Virus record (IMG/VR): IMGVR_UViG_3300023181_000060
Span: 1 to 35,223 of that record
Length of the DNA stretch: 35,223 nt
Source of the DNA: a virus
Direction: 5' to 3' (one strand)
Shown here: positions 1 through 8,890 of the stretch, piece after piece
Layout of the letters: each line of letters starts with the position of its first letter
Position numbering within the stretch: the stretch's first letter is position 1
The notes under the pieces: model-generated
Database searches by the model: none
Told to the model about the DNA's origin: nothing
Seen by the model: the letters and a program-made list of their open reading frames with translations, nothing else
Made by a program: the position numbers and the translations under genes

Positions 1-1456
1 CAACGTTCCAACGTGTCCAGATACCTCCGTGCAAGATATCATGAACCCAGATTTGATTATTCTTCTCGCTACCATAAGCGACAGTCCAGAAGATTTTCTC
101 ATCGTTATAGGCTGAGTATGTCTCACTAAGGTTATCTGGTGTAAGTAGTTGAACCCTGTTGCGAATCGCGTTGCTGATAATTTTGGTTGACTGAATACCA
201 ACAATGTTCGGTGCAACACCAGTAGACTTAAAGCCTTGAAGCGATAAGTAGTACATATTGTTATTAGCACGAATCACACTGAATGGGGCGTTTGTTCCGT
301 CATTACCCTCACGTTGCTTAAACTCGTAGCCAGAGATTTGAGTACCAGCAACGGTGATTGTGTTCGGGTAAACGTCATAAATAGTACCCTGGCCTGCGAC
401 ACCAGAAGTGAGGACGTTGATCGCTGTACTACCTGAGTTATCACGACCAAGCTGAACTGCCATTGGAAGTTGAACCCCAAGGTCATCGATTTCGTGGAAT
501 CCGCTACCCCTAGAACCACCGAAGGTCTGCTCATAACCAGTGTCACCGCCCCAATGAACAGTGTGACCGTGGATCGCCCAAATACGCCCATCAATGTTGT
601 TACCGTACTTAGCGATGATACCAGCTGTAGTGTTGGCATCTGGTGCGCTTCGGATCGTATCAGCCTGGAGTTTACCGTTATCTACAATGACAGTGGTCGC
701 AACAGGAATAAACTCTTTAATAAGTTCGTAATCAGAAGCAACTGGAGTACCTGATCCACTCGGGACCATAACCATCCAGAGCGCCCAATCGATAGCATTT
801 GCAGGGGCAGCTGGTCGGGTAAGGGTGAAGTAGTCAGATGAAGTCCAATTATCACGAAGAAGCCCAAGAGTATTTGAGTAAGCTGGAGATAGATTTGTTT
901 CACCACCGTTACCCCTATAAGAGAAGCGGTAATAGATTGTGAAGCCGGTCGTAGCAAGTCCTGACTTAACGGCCGTGAGAGCGCCTGCAGGGTCTGTTAC
1001 AGCCGCAAAACGCTTAACGACACCAGCGGCAATATCAAAATAGCTGTAGGCGTTGACATCATTCCAGATGACAACATTCGATGTGCTTTGTGTGAAGCTG
1101 GCGTTAACTGTTCGATCAAAAGTAAATTCGGGGTGATCGTCCCAACTCGTGCCATTCAAAGTATAAACAACACCGTTGACACCATTATCTAGCATACCGA
1201 TGATATTCTCTGTTTCGTCATCCTGTTTGTACACGTAGAGATTGCCGAGTAACGGGAATGGCAGCGGATCGACATCGGCAGGGAGGAATGACCCACGGTC
1301 AGCGCGTGTGCCGTTTTGTGCGACGACAATATCTTCAGCAACCTTTAGTCCGGAATTGGGAACTCGAGCAGCATAAAAGCTACTTACTTCACCGTCTTTC
1401 CAGCTATTGATGTCTAGCCGTTGGAGTGAGTCTTGGTCGCGAGAGTTCCTAGCCAT
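1..1456 (-). CDS. Virion/tail protein, runs off the left edge
   Basis: Open frame of 485 codons from ATG at 1456 to the window edge with no stop, starting MARNSRDQDSLQRLD. It begins 5 bases after the stop of the 226-aa gene, preceded by a weak AGG ribosome site. The protein is rich in beta-type sequence, Gly, Asn and aromatic residues (GNLYVYKQDD, IDGRIWAIHGHTVHWGG, NQIWVHDILHGGIWTRW), as in phage tail adaptor, propeller or nozzle proteins; I cannot name the family. Its place after the ejection-type protein and before the fibre genes fits a tail component. If the window is circular, it finishes with Glu-Leu-stop at 35223-35216, giving 487 aa. Confidence 0.85.
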   Translation of the reverse strand, partial: MARNSRDQDSLQRLDINSWKDGEVSSFYAARVPNSGLKVAEDIVVAQNGTRADRGSFLPADVDPLPFPLLGNLYVYKQDDETENIIGMLDNGVNGVVYTLNGTSWDDHPEFTFDRTVNASFTQSTSNVVIWNDVNAYSYFDIAAGVVKRFAAVTDPAGALTAVKSGLATTGFTIYYRFSYRGNGGETNLSPAYSNTLGLLRDNWTSSDYFTLTRPAAPANAIDWALWMVMVPSGSGTPVASDYELIKEFIPVATTVIVDNGKLQADTIRSAPDANTTAGIIAKYGNNIDGRIWAIHGHTVHWGGDTGYEQTFGGSRGSGFHEIDDLGVQLPMAVQLGRDNSGSTAINVLTSGVAGQGTIYDVYPNTITVAGTQISGYEFKQREGNDGTNAPFSVIRANNNMYYLSLQGFKSTGVAPNIVGIQSTKIISNAIRNRVQLLTPDNLSETYSAYNDEKIFWTVAYGSEKNNQIWVHDILHGGIWTRWNV

Positions 1457-1461
1457 AGGAA

Positions 1462-2142
1462 TTACCTATCCACTGGTCCGGTTAACGGATTCCAACCACC
1501 GTAAGCAGGGCGAGAACCCTGTGATATACGATTAGCTTTTTTCATGTCTCTCAAGCGAGCTGTCGCCTGTGTATTAAGGTCGTCGTAATTTCGCGCAATA
1601 AATGACACTGGAGATGTTGAAGCAAGATCTGCAGCTGTCTTCGTAATGAGCCAATAATTGTCATCAGTGACTACCGTACTGTCCGTACCCGTGACAGGCT
1701 TGACTGCAATGTAAGCTGGAATAACGATATTAGCACCAAAAATTCTATTACTTGCAGTCTTGGCCTTAATTTGAAGACCAAGGGAGTTGATCGTAGCAAC
1801 GCCTGAACCAGAGTCAGCGGCATCAAAGATGTCTTGATCGACAATCTTATACTTATCCAGAACAACACCATCTGTATCAGTAAAAAGAACATTTGAGCGA
1901 GCAGTGCCAGCGATATTAGCCACAACCCCTTTTTTAATTTTGTACTGCGTATCAGTCGAGACAGTTCCAAGAATATAGTTCGGGTTGTAAGATGAGCGCC
2001 ACTGACCCATCTTATTATAAAGATCGATATTCTCGTTCAAAGCACTGACGTATGTATTCCAATCGTCAGAATCAACTTCAATAACCTCGAACTCACCATT
2101 GAGTTTTCGACCGATTTCGTTGACAATTTTTTGACCATCCAT
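1462..2142 (-). CDS. Virion-associated protein, 226 aa
   Basis: ATG start with an AGGA ribosome site about 10 bases upstream. No signal peptide or membrane segment. The N-terminus is acidic (EFEVIEVDSDDWNTYVSALNENIDLYNKMGQWR), the middle is beta-rich with many Thr/Val/Asp, and the C-terminus is basic (ATARLRDMKKANRISQGS). I do not recognise the family. Position between the 1346-aa ejection-type protein and the tail protein suggests a head-tail connector or tail component. An extended -10 element overlaps the end of the upstream gene, so it may be transcribed separately. Confidence 0.8.
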   Translation of the reverse strand: MDGQKIVNEIGRKLNGEFEVIEVDSDDWNTYVSALNENIDLYNKMGQWRSSYNPNYILGTVSTDTQYKIKKGVVANIAGTARSNVLFTDTDGVVLDKYKIVDQDIFDAADSGSGVATINSLGLQIKAKTASNRIFGANIVIPAYIAVKPVTGTDSTVVTDDNYWLITKTAADLASTSPVSFIARNYDDLNTQATARLRDMKKANRISQGSRPAYGGWNPLTGPVDR

Positions 2143-2165
2143 GTTTGTGTTAATCCTTTTTCTAA

Positions 2166-2174
2166 ATTATAGCA
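2166..2174 (-). promoter_or_regulatory. Extended -10 promoter TGCTATAAT
   Basis: Minus-strand TGC followed by a perfect TATAAT, 24 bases upstream of the 226-aa gene start. No convincing -35 box. The same TGC-TATAAT/TATACT/TACTAT/TACAAT layout recurs before other minus-strand genes here. Confidence 0.6.
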
Positions 2175-2178
2175 CTAA

Positions 2179-5100
2179 TTATGCTTTTTTACTCTGTCTA
2201 CTTCGGGCTGAAATAGTAATAGGCGCAAACTTATTCTGAGATGCTTTCGGGGTATATGAGACGGGTACTTTCCGATAAGTTGCTTGCTTCACGGTTGGTG
2301 CGGAAGCTAGCTTCTGGACTGGAGCGCCCTTAGCGGCGGCAATCATGGCGTTGGCGGCGGCTTTGGCGTTCGCCTTGCCGCTACCTGATCCACCACCTCC
2401 GCCAGACCCTGCCTTTTTAGCAGAGAATTTGTTAGCCTTTGGATCATCAGAATTGCGACTTCCACCGGCGGCAGCGAGCTTACTGTCAAGATCCCAAAGT
2501 GCCTGATATTTCTCGGGATTATACTCATCAGCATCAGGATCACCCATCTTACGCCATTCACTAAGAGAGGTTTTTGAATAATCTTGAGTTAATTCGTAAG
2601 GAGTTTTATTGTCTTTGTAGACCTGACCACGAGCAATCTGTTCGTCGTATTCTTTGAGAGCCTTCTCTCGTGTCGTAGGGTCTGCAGCCAATAGGTCCTT
2701 TTTCACCTTAAGCACAGCAAGGTTAGCGTCATAGTTCCCATTTTCAAGGAAACGAGTATCTTCACTTGCATTAACATTTTTCGCGATAGCTTCGTGGATC
2801 TTCTTACTGTCAGTCGGATCAGTATTTTTCCCACTCTTAATGTTATCAAACAGAGCTTTAGTCTCGTCATCAGGCATAAGGTTGCGGATGTCGTCACTGA
2901 AAGCCCCGTTGTCAGTAAGAGACTTGTTAGCCGCGACAGTGGCTGCCTTGATCTCTTTACTTGCTTCGACACCGTCTTTTTGTTCGTGAGATACAGCACC
3001 TAACATACGCGCGATTGGACTAGGATTGGCGATCTTACGACCTTCAACCTCTTTGTCCTCAAGCGTATTGGCGATTCCAGGAATACCATCTTTAACTTTT
3101 GAAACGAATTGTTCGATAGCATTACCCTTTGAGGTGTCGTTAGCGTTTGGATCAAAGGCTTTTGCAACTTGGTTAAGGAGTGAGCCAAGCGGAGTGACAG
3201 CCTTAGTAATCGATGAGCCAACACGAGCGATCTTGTCGTCTCCGCCCTTTTCCATCAACTCAATCGTAGCCTTTAATTGGTCGACAGGGGACAGGTTAAG
3301 GATAGTTTCCCAACTGGTTGCAATAATGTCTTTATTAACAGGATCGCCGTTTTTAACATTCTCGTGAGCATTCGCACCAATCATGAATGGCAGCGCGAAT
3401 ACACCAAGTGCTTGTGGAAGATTCCACCAATCACCATTAATGTTGATTGAATAATCGGTTTTACCTTCGCGCTTCCAGGCATCTCGTTTATCTTGATCTT
3501 CTGGATAAGCACCACTAATAAGCCCTGTTGAGGCGAGAGCATAGCCAGTACCGATCATCGTTGCACCGCTACCAAACTCTTTGACTGAGTTCTTGATAAG
3601 ACGAGCAGTGACGTTTGGATCGCCCTTGGTGACGGCATTAGTTACTGCCTGAATAGCAGTAGGAATACCAAGAGTCATTCGCTTTGCACCTCCGATAGCA
3701 CCTCGAATGGTAACGGTTGGAAAACCGATAGTGACACGGACCAGAGTCTTCGCCGCAATCTTAGCGGCAGCAGAGTTACCCATTTTATTCGACAATTTCT
3801 CAGCAAGCATTGATTCAATCTTTCGAGATTTTACATCGAATGTGCTAGCAAGACCAACGTCTGCGAGAGCTTGTTGCTTTGCCTCTGGCACTTTTCCTTC
3901 AATGTCAGCAAGAGTTGCGACCTTAGCACGGCGCTCAAGTTCAGCACCTTTAAAGCCTTTTGCCTTGAGTCCTTGACGATAAGCGTCGTAAGCAGATGCG
4001 TATGCGACACCAGTGATATTGTGGTCACCGAGTGTGTTACCTGTAGTGGTGAAATTTGCAATGGTTTTTAGAACAGGGTTTTGGTGAGCGCTTTGACGAA
4101 GTTTTGCTTCTGTAATAGTTTCTTTAGCTCCGACTTTAGCACCCATAATCTGACCACGGACAGATCCACCGCCGATTTTGGCGTTGGGAACAAGCTTGCG
4201 GCCGAGTGCTGCACCAGCTTTACCAAATAACATTTCTTCAGCACCAACACCTAATGTGTTCACGTAGTTGTTTATCATTACGCGCGTACTTGAAAGCAAG
4301 TTCGAGTCGACGTAGTCCATAAAGTAAATGCCGGAGTTCTTTTTGAGAGTCTCAAGATATTTCTTGGCGTCAGTATTTTTACTCTTGCCGTCTTTGATCG
4401 CCTTCGCGACGGTGTTATATTCCTCAAAGAGTGACTTAGTATCAGCTTTTGTGAATTCTTGACTAGCACGCTCGTAGGCGCGGAGATTCGTGTCTGAAGG
4501 ATCAGCTTGGAACTTATTATATGCTTTGTCCTTATTCTTGCGAGCAACCTCAAAAGCACGGTTCGCTTCTTCGACCGGCTTGAATGTGGCTTTATTGACG
4601 GTTCGATCGTCGTCAAGGATCGTGTACAATTTGTTGGCAAAACGGGTTGTGATCTCTTTGGCAGAGGCTTTCTTACGGACATTACGGTCAATGACCGCTA
4701 GTGTCTGAGCGGCTTCCGTGACATTTCGTCCAGCAATCTTACCAAGCTGTTTGTGTTCAGCAGTTCCTGGAGTAAACTTCTCTTGTAGCGCGCGAGCAGT
4801 GTCAGCTTGTTTCGTCGTAGGAACTGACTTAGAATCGACACTTTTAACAAACTTATCGTAGTTAACTTTCTCCGCTTCGATAGCACCACGGCCTTTACTG
4901 GCAGCTTGGCTAGTCTTTTCATAAGTACGACCCTTGCTAACTTTAGCAACAGATTTACCCTTCTCGCCAGTCTTAGCTGTCCCCACGTTATCCACAACTG
5001 GAACTTCTTCGGGTACAACTTTACTAACTTTTGCTTTTGGAGCGAGAGGATTTTTAGCTGCTATTGTTTTGACAGGGGCGGCAACTGGTTTCGGAGAGCC

Positions 5101-6219
5101 GATTTCAGAAACATCAGTTTTAGTAACGGGTGGCTTTATAGGCTTGAGATTATTCTTCATCTCAGGAGTGGGATTTTCATATAGATCAGGGTGATCGAAA
5201 GGATCTCCAGATTTTGTCTCAGCGGCAAGTTTTTTAAGTTTTTGATCTTGTTTATAATCGCTAGACTTTAAGTATGCCTCGACTTTGTCTTTAGGGATAT
5301 ATGAAGGAATATCAGGGGTCTCTGGTGAAGCTTTGCCGCCAGGAACGACTATCGACCCGCGTTGACCATCTGGGCTGCTCTGAGCAGCTTTAATGACCTT
5401 AGCGGCGTCCTTTCCGCCACGTGCCAGAAGTTCCGATCCAGTACCTAATACAAGTGGAGCAAGGAAGTTAGCGGCAGTGCCTTCTGGAGTAAGGCGCTCC
5501 TGGAGTGCGTCGTTGGCAGTCGAAGACCCACCATACACAAGAGCCTGCATAGCGTTCTCTTTGAGAGCTTGTTTAGCAGTTTCCTTAGTAAGCGCTTTTG
5601 CCCCTTCTTTGGCACCCTTGGCAAGGACTCCAGCACCCTTAGTGATAGGGATAAGGTTAGCTGTCTCGACACCAGCGTCAGTAAAATCTTTAGCGAATTC
5701 AAGAGGGGTGGCCGTACCCTTCTGAGAAGCTTCATCAATAAATGACATAGATCCACCGTCAAGTGCTTTCGCCTGTCGTACGTCATTAATAAATTTGTTT
5801 TTGGCTTGAGCATTTCGCATAGCATTTTCATCACCAAAGGCGGCTGGGATAATATCCGGAATAGTAGCAAGTGCAGCAGCGCCTTGAGCAACTGTACCAC
5901 CAACCCTTTGTCCACTACTAAGTAGCCCCATAACAATGTCTTGAAGTATATTCGATTTAGGAGCCTGAATCTGAGGTGGTTGGATAGGTGTTACTGCTGG
6001 TGTAAGAGGAAATGGATTAACAATGCCGTTAGATTGAGGAATTCTGTTGATGGGAATGAGTGGCGCTGGTCGGGGCGCAGGAACAACAGCGGGAGCGACC
6101 GGACGTACCATTGGTGCGGCAATCGGTGCTGGCGGTCTGTTGCCATTAGGAATGTTTGGCAGCATCAAAGCATCCAATGGCTTCAGAAGTGGGTTTTGAT
6201 AGTTCAGCGCTTTGACCAT
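2179..6219 (-). CDS. Large virion (ejection/internal) protein, 1346 aa
   Basis: The largest gene in the window. Residues 1-75 are Pro/Ala-rich (RPPAPIAAPM), followed by a hydrophobic Gly/Ala stretch around 90-130, then Lys/Ala/Glu-rich helical regions. Around 950-1000 it holds a membrane-like segment and the pattern AYPEDQDKRDAWKREGK...YSININGDWWNLPQALG. That pattern is typical of the large polyvalent or internal-virion proteins that podoviruses eject with their DNA. The C-terminus is a Gly/Ser/Ala linker followed by a basic tail. Position after capsid genes and before tail genes fits an ejected inner-core or tape-measure-like protein. Function is inferred from composition and context. A poor AAGGA site lies about 14 bases before the ATG. 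Confidence 0.8.
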   Translation of the reverse strand: MVKALNYQNPLLKPLDALMLPNIPNGNRPPAPIAAPMVRPVAPAVVPAPRPAPLIPINRIPQSNGIVNPFPLTPAVTPIQPPQIQAPKSNILQDIVMGLLSSGQRVGGTVAQGAAALATIPDIIPAAFGDENAMRNAQAKNKFINDVRQAKALDGGSMSFIDEASQKGTATPLEFAKDFTDAGVETANLIPITKGAGVLAKGAKEGAKALTKETAKQALKENAMQALVYGGSSTANDALQERLTPEGTAANFLAPLVLGTGSELLARGGKDAAKVIKAAQSSPDGQRGSIVVPGGKASPETPDIPSYIPKDKVEAYLKSSDYKQDQKLKKLAAETKSGDPFDHPDLYENPTPEMKNNLKPIKPPVTKTDVSEIGSPKPVAAPVKTIAAKNPLAPKAKVSKVVPEEVPVVDNVGTAKTGEKGKSVAKVSKGRTYEKTSQAASKGRGAIEAEKVNYDKFVKSVDSKSVPTTKQADTARALQEKFTPGTAEHKQLGKIAGRNVTEAAQTLAVIDRNVRKKASAKEITTRFANKLYTILDDDRTVNKATFKPVEEANRAFEVARKNKDKAYNKFQADPSDTNLRAYERASQEFTKADTKSLFEEYNTVAKAIKDGKSKNTDAKKYLETLKKNSGIYFMDYVDSNLLSSTRVMINNYVNTLGVGAEEMLFGKAGAALGRKLVPNAKIGGGSVRGQIMGAKVGAKETITEAKLRQSAHQNPVLKTIANFTTTGNTLGDHNITGVAYASAYDAYRQGLKAKGFKGAELERRAKVATLADIEGKVPEAKQQALADVGLASTFDVKSRKIESMLAEKLSNKMGNSAAAKIAAKTLVRVTIGFPTVTIRGAIGGAKRMTLGIPTAIQAVTNAVTKGDPNVTARLIKNSVKEFGSGATMIGTGYALASTGLISGAYPEDQDKRDAWKREGKTDYSININGDWWNLPQALGVFALPFMIGANAHENVKNGDPVNKDIIATSWETILNLSPVDQLKATIELMEKGGDDKIARVGSSITKAVTPLGSLLNQVAKAFDPNANDTSKGNAIEQFVSKVKDGIPGIANTLEDKEVEGRKIANPSPIARMLGAVSHEQKDGVEASKEIKAATVAANKSLTDNGAFSDDIRNLMPDDETKALFDNIKSGKNTDPTDSKKIHEAIAKNVNASEDTRFLENGNYDANLAVLKVKKDLLAADPTTREKALKEYDEQIARGQVYKDNKTPYELTQDYSKTSLSEWRKMGDPDADEYNPEKYQALWDLDSKLAAAGGSRNSDDPKANKFSAKKAGSGGGGGSGSGKANAKAAANAMIAAAKGAPVQKLASAPTVKQATYRKVPVSYTPKASQNKFAPITISARSRQSKKA

Positions 6220-6251
6220 GTTATTTTTATTTTCCTTGTATTGTTGACTCT

Positions 6252-6257
6252 ATAATA
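6252..6257 (-). promoter_or_regulatory. Possible -10 box (TATTAT) before the 1346-aa gene
   Basis: Minus-strand TATTAT lies just downstream of the 6276-6310 terminator and about 33 bases before the ATG at 6219. The following GAGTCAACAATAC resembles the leaders of other late genes here. No good -35 box. Confidence 0.4.
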
Positions 6258-6275
6258 CTATATCTATGGGGAAAT

Positions 6276-6310
6276 AAATAGACGCGCCTCGCAGGAGAAC
6301 GCGTCTATTT
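6276..6310 (-). terminator. Intrinsic terminator after the 167-aa gene
   Basis: Perfect 11-bp inverted repeat: AAATAGACGCG (6276-6286) and CGCGTCTATTT (6300-6310), with a 13-base loop. On the minus strand it is followed by a short U-rich run (TATTTATTTC). It starts 13 bases after the stop of the 167-aa gene. The symmetrical A/T flanks could let it act in both directions. Confidence 0.85.
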
Positions 6311-6322
6311 ACCGTAAGGGGT

Positions 6323-6826
6323 TTATTCCTCGTCGAGTGCTTCTTCAGACGCACCGTCGGTAACTACGTTATCAGAGAACTTTTTGACAAGAACTTGAGT
6401 GTAGTAGATTACCTGACCGTTGTCACCTGTGAATTTCTTAACACCTTTTTCGTTGGCGTAAGTTTTAGGAAGTTGGACGTTCTCATAAATGTAAACGTCG
6501 TCATTCTTTTCAACAATATCGTGCATAGGAAGCACGTTGATTTCAACATCAGGCTGTGGAGCTTGGGCTGTAGCAGCAGGTGGTGGAGTCGTTTCACCGG
6601 CAGCTTCCGCAGCTTCTTGTGCTTGAAGGGCTAACTCAGCCTTCTCAGCACGGTCAGCTTTAGCCTGTTCAGCCTTAGCTTCATCTTCTTTTGCAATACG
6701 TTCAGCATCTGCAGCTGCAGTTTCTTCAGCAGCTTTGGCTCGCTTGTCGGCTTCGGCTTCCTTTGCAGCCTTAGCTTCATCTTGTTTTGCTTTTGCAGCA
6801 GCTTTTTCTTCTTCAGTTTGAGCCAT
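6323..6826 (-). CDS. Ala/Glu/Lys-rich coiled-coil virion protein, 167 aa
   Basis: Residues 1-75 are almost wholly Ala, Glu, Lys, Asp and Arg, predicting a long charged helix or coiled coil. A Pro-rich linker (TTPPPAATAQAPQP) follows, then a compact beta-type C-terminal domain (INVLPMHDIVEKNDDVYIYENVQ, GQVIYYTQVLVKKF). Starts 5 bases after the scaffold-like gene with an AAGGATAG ribosome site, so the two are co-transcribed. It may be a head decoration, scaffold partner or inner head protein; no family recognised. Confidence 0.8.
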   Translation of the reverse strand: MAQTEEEKAAAKAKQDEAKAAKEAEADKRAKAAEETAAADAERIAKEDEAKAEQAKADRAEKAELALQAQEAAEAAGETTPPPAATAQAPQPDVEINVLPMHDIVEKNDDVYIYENVQLPKTYANEKGVKKFTGDNGQVIYYTQVLVKKFSDNVVTDGASEEALDEE

Positions 6827-6831
6827 AATGA

Positions 6832-7800
6832 CTATCCTTCTTTCTTCGCTTTAATAAGTTTATCTAGTTCTTTCTCGACCTCACCTTGAAAACCAGGTGC
6901 ATATTTTTCTGTTTTCTTGGTGACTTGTCGGGTACTAATTACCGAACCACCACCATCACCGAGGTCATTGACCTTAGTGACTGGCTTCTCTTGTTGAACC
7001 CACTTATTGTGTAGTTTTTCAAGGAGTTGGCCAGGGTTGATCCTACTTCCAATTATATAATTATTATCCCCTTCGTGTCCAGTCGCGAAGATAAGACCAG
7101 CTGAAAAGGCTTCGTTAGCAATCTCGGCTAAATCTTTATCATACTTATCTGAATTCTGGTTAAATTCAGGGAACTTTTCAAACGCTTCTTTTGTTTCGCT
7201 TTGAAGTTTAACCAGCGTCTCGGCCTGCTCCTTCATCACTTGACCCTTTTGATAATCACGAAGTTTCTTATCGGCTTCCCATGCTTGGAATCGGGCCTTA
7301 GCCTCAGCATCACTGAGAACCTCACCGTCTTCACCAAGAGTGCCAATAAAGTCCTCTAGTTTATAGATAGGGTCGTCAGCAAGATCTTGTTGCTTTTGCT
7401 CCTCGGCTATTTTTTTCGAGTATTTTTCTTCGAGCTGGCGCTTTTGTTCTTCGAGGTCTTTTTTTTCTTGGACAAGTTGCTGGATTCGGCTACTTGCGTC
7501 CTTTTTTTTACCCACTCGTTCAGCGTCGGCGTCTTCGCTATCATCAGATTTGTCTGCGTCAGCTCCGTCTTCTGAATCGTCCGATCCATCTTCATCGTCA
7601 GCAGCATCATCGGTTCGATCAGAATCTTCTTTATCAGAATCATCTTTATCTCCAGCAGGCGCATCATCGGACTTATCGTCACTGTGATCCCCTCCAGCTC
7701 CGTTGTCTTTATCGTCACTGCTTGCTTCAATTGGTTCCAAATCACTATGATCCTCCGTTAATTCTTGCAATAGTTTATCTGATTCTTCTTGTGTAGCCAC
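6832..7800 (-). CDS. Scaffold-like protein, 322 aa
   Basis: GTG start with an AGGGGT ribosome site. Residues 1-95 are extremely acidic (runs of Asp/Glu/Ser such as GADADKSDDSEDADAERVGKKK), then a charged coiled coil (QQLVQEKKDLEEQKRQLEEKY) to about residue 210, then a mixed region and a basic C-terminus ending KLIKAKKEG. Acidic N-terminus, coiled coil and basic tail are usual in phage scaffolding proteins, whose basic end contacts the coat. Unusually it lies downstream of the capsid gene, behind its own terminator and promoter. A role in head assembly is inferred. Confidence 0.8.
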   Translation of the reverse strand: MATQEESDKLLQELTEDHSDLEPIEASSDDKDNGAGGDHSDDKSDDAPAGDKDDSDKEDSDRTDDAADDEDGSDDSEDGADADKSDDSEDADAERVGKKKDASSRIQQLVQEKKDLEEQKRQLEEKYSKKIAEEQKQQDLADDPIYKLEDFIGTLGEDGEVLSDAEAKARFQAWEADKKLRDYQKGQVMKEQAETLVKLQSETKEAFEKFPEFNQNSDKYDKDLAEIANEAFSAGLIFATGHEGDNNYIIGSRINPGQLLEKLHNKWVQQEKPVTKVNDLGDGGGSVISTRQVTKKTEKYAPGFQGEVEKELDKLIKAKKEG

Positions 7801-7844
7801 GTTTTTACCCCTATTACTTTATTTAATTTTTTTATTTGAGAAGC

Positions 7845-7857
7845 GTTTATGTTTGAA
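7845..7857 (-). promoter_or_regulatory. Conserved leader motif TTCAAACATAAAC
   Basis: Minus-strand 13-mer just downstream of the 7861-7890 promoter. It recurs exactly at 11637-11649, also just downstream of a promoter. It would lie at the very 5' end of the scaffold-like mRNA. Confidence 0.5.
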
Positions 7858-7860
7858 CGT

Positions 7861-7890
7861 ATAATACAGTACTTGAGTATATAAATACAA
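7861..7890 (-). promoter_or_regulatory. Sigma-70 type promoter for scaffold-like gene
   Basis: Minus strand -35 TTGTAT (7885-7890), 18-base spacer, -10 TATTAT (7861-7866). It sits between the capsid terminator and the scaffold-like gene and leaves a leader of about 50 bases. Confidence 0.65.
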
Positions 7891-7893
7891 GCA

Positions 7894-7921
7894 TAAAAAA
7901 GAACCCCCATTACAGGGGTTC
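7894..7921 (-). terminator. Intrinsic terminator after the capsid gene
   Basis: Minus-strand hairpin GAACCCC...GGGGTTC with a short loop, followed directly by TTTTTT. It lies 22 bases after the capsid stop codon and closes the capsid transcript. Confidence 0.9.
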
Positions 7922-7942
7922 GATTTCAATCTGTTAAGTAGA

Positions 7943-8764
7943 TTAGCTTGCAGTGATTGCAGAGATCGCGAGAGTCTTCTGCGCAAGAACGAACAAGTCG
8001 TATCGTGCGTAGATCTCAACGTTCTTACCTGGTTTCGCAGGAACTTCTTTAATAACAGCTTTCTTGATACCACGAGGACCGAATACGGCGTCCTTGTGAA
8101 CTTCAACTGCGTTAAAGACACCTGGGAGGTAAGAGTCTGGAAGGATCACAACCTTCACGTTGTCGATGTAACCGATTGAACCGTCACGAAGCTTCGCGAG
8201 TTGTTCAGATGTGTAAGGAACAAAGTGAGGGTCAAGCTTGATGTTTGTCTCAAACTTCGTGTTTCCGTAAACAATACGTCCACTACGAGGCGCGTTAGCG
8301 TTCGTAAGGTAAGCATTCATTTTAAGGAAGTCAGTGTAACCATTCGCTGTAGCAACAAACTTCTGAGTGTTCGCAGTCGCAGCAGCTGTAAGAACAGCGA
8401 TACGGTAAGCGTCAATCATCGGTGTGTAACGTTCGTTTGTGACGGCCATCTCGAACTTCGCAACTGTTGCAGCAGGCTGCTCAAGTTCGTCGAAGAAGTC
8501 GAAGTGCTTCAAGTTTTTCTTGTACTGTGAAACGGTGTAAACAGCAGTCGTGTTTGCAACGTTGGTAACGTCAGCAATCGCGCTGGTGAGTGTTTGTGTA
8601 CGTGAGTAAGCAACGAATGCTTCAGTGGTCAGTGTCTCAACTCGGATCGTTTGAGCGTCTGTGAAAGAGTACCCATTGTCGTTGTTAAGGTCGTTTGTCA
8701 TTGAATCAAGTGTAAAAACTTGGTCAAGCTTTGCGCTATAAACTTCGGCAGTTGTAAATGCCAT
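7943..8764 (-). CDS. Major capsid protein, 273 aa
   Basis: Start ATG at 8764 (MAFTTAEVYSAKLDQVFTL) chosen over an upstream in-frame ATG at 8872 because a strong AGGAGA lies 6 bases before it, and the upstream stretch overlaps a structured leader. The protein is about the size of HK97-fold coat proteins: N-arm, beta-rich core, then a C-terminal region with INNVKVVILPDSYLPG-like pattern (NVKVVILPDSYLPG) and EIYARYDLFVLAQKTLAI, typical of coat C-termini. Flanked by its own promoter and terminator and placed between portal-side genes and the scaffold-like gene. No Cys residues seen. Family assignment rests on pattern and context. Confidence 0.8.
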   Translation of the reverse strand: MAFTTAEVYSAKLDQVFTLDSMTNDLNNDNGYSFTDAQTIRVETLTTEAFVAYSRTQTLTSAIADVTNVANTTAVYTVSQYKKNLKHFDFFDELEQPAATVAKFEMAVTNERYTPMIDAYRIAVLTAAATANTQKFVATANGYTDFLKMNAYLTNANAPRSGRIVYGNTKFETNIKLDPHFVPYTSEQLAKLRDGSIGYIDNVKVVILPDSYLPGVFNAVEVHKDAVFGPRGIKKAVIKEVPAKPGKNVEIYARYDLFVLAQKTLAISAITAS

Positions 8765-8808
8765 AATAATTCTCCTAAAAAAGTGTTGATTTGTTTGTGT
8801 TATTAGCG

Positions 8809-8870
8809 GGATAACGTATACGCCATATCGCCTTTTGGTGGCTAGGTTGCGAACCCTAGTGACGCTATCC
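8809..8870 (-). ncRNA. Structured 5' leader of the capsid mRNA
   Basis: A 62-base segment on the minus strand is closed by a 9-bp stem: GGATAGCGT (8870-8862) pairs with ACGTTATCC (8817-8809), one G-U pair. Inside are two hairpins: CTAGG...CCTAG around GTTCGCAA, and GCCA...TGGC enclosing CC-AAAA-GG. Together they give a three-way junction lying between promoter and ribosome site. It could stabilise the abundant capsid mRNA or gate translation. It resembles no riboswitch that I know. Confidence 0.6.
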
Positions 8871-8890
8871 AAACAAAATTGCTTACCTCA

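Noticed and set aside
274-957. Open frames of about 90-120 codons at the left end
   Set aside because: They are shadows of the partial tail-protein gene, whose frame is open from 1456 to the edge and has a protein-like composition.
7387-7796. Plus-strand frames opposite the scaffold-like gene
   Set aside because: They mirror the acidic Asp/Glu/Ser codons of the real gene and have no ribosome sites or sensible composition.
8765-8872. Longer capsid protein starting at 8872
   Set aside because: The extra 36 residues overlap the structured leader; a strong ribosome site lies before ATG 8764 and none before 8872.
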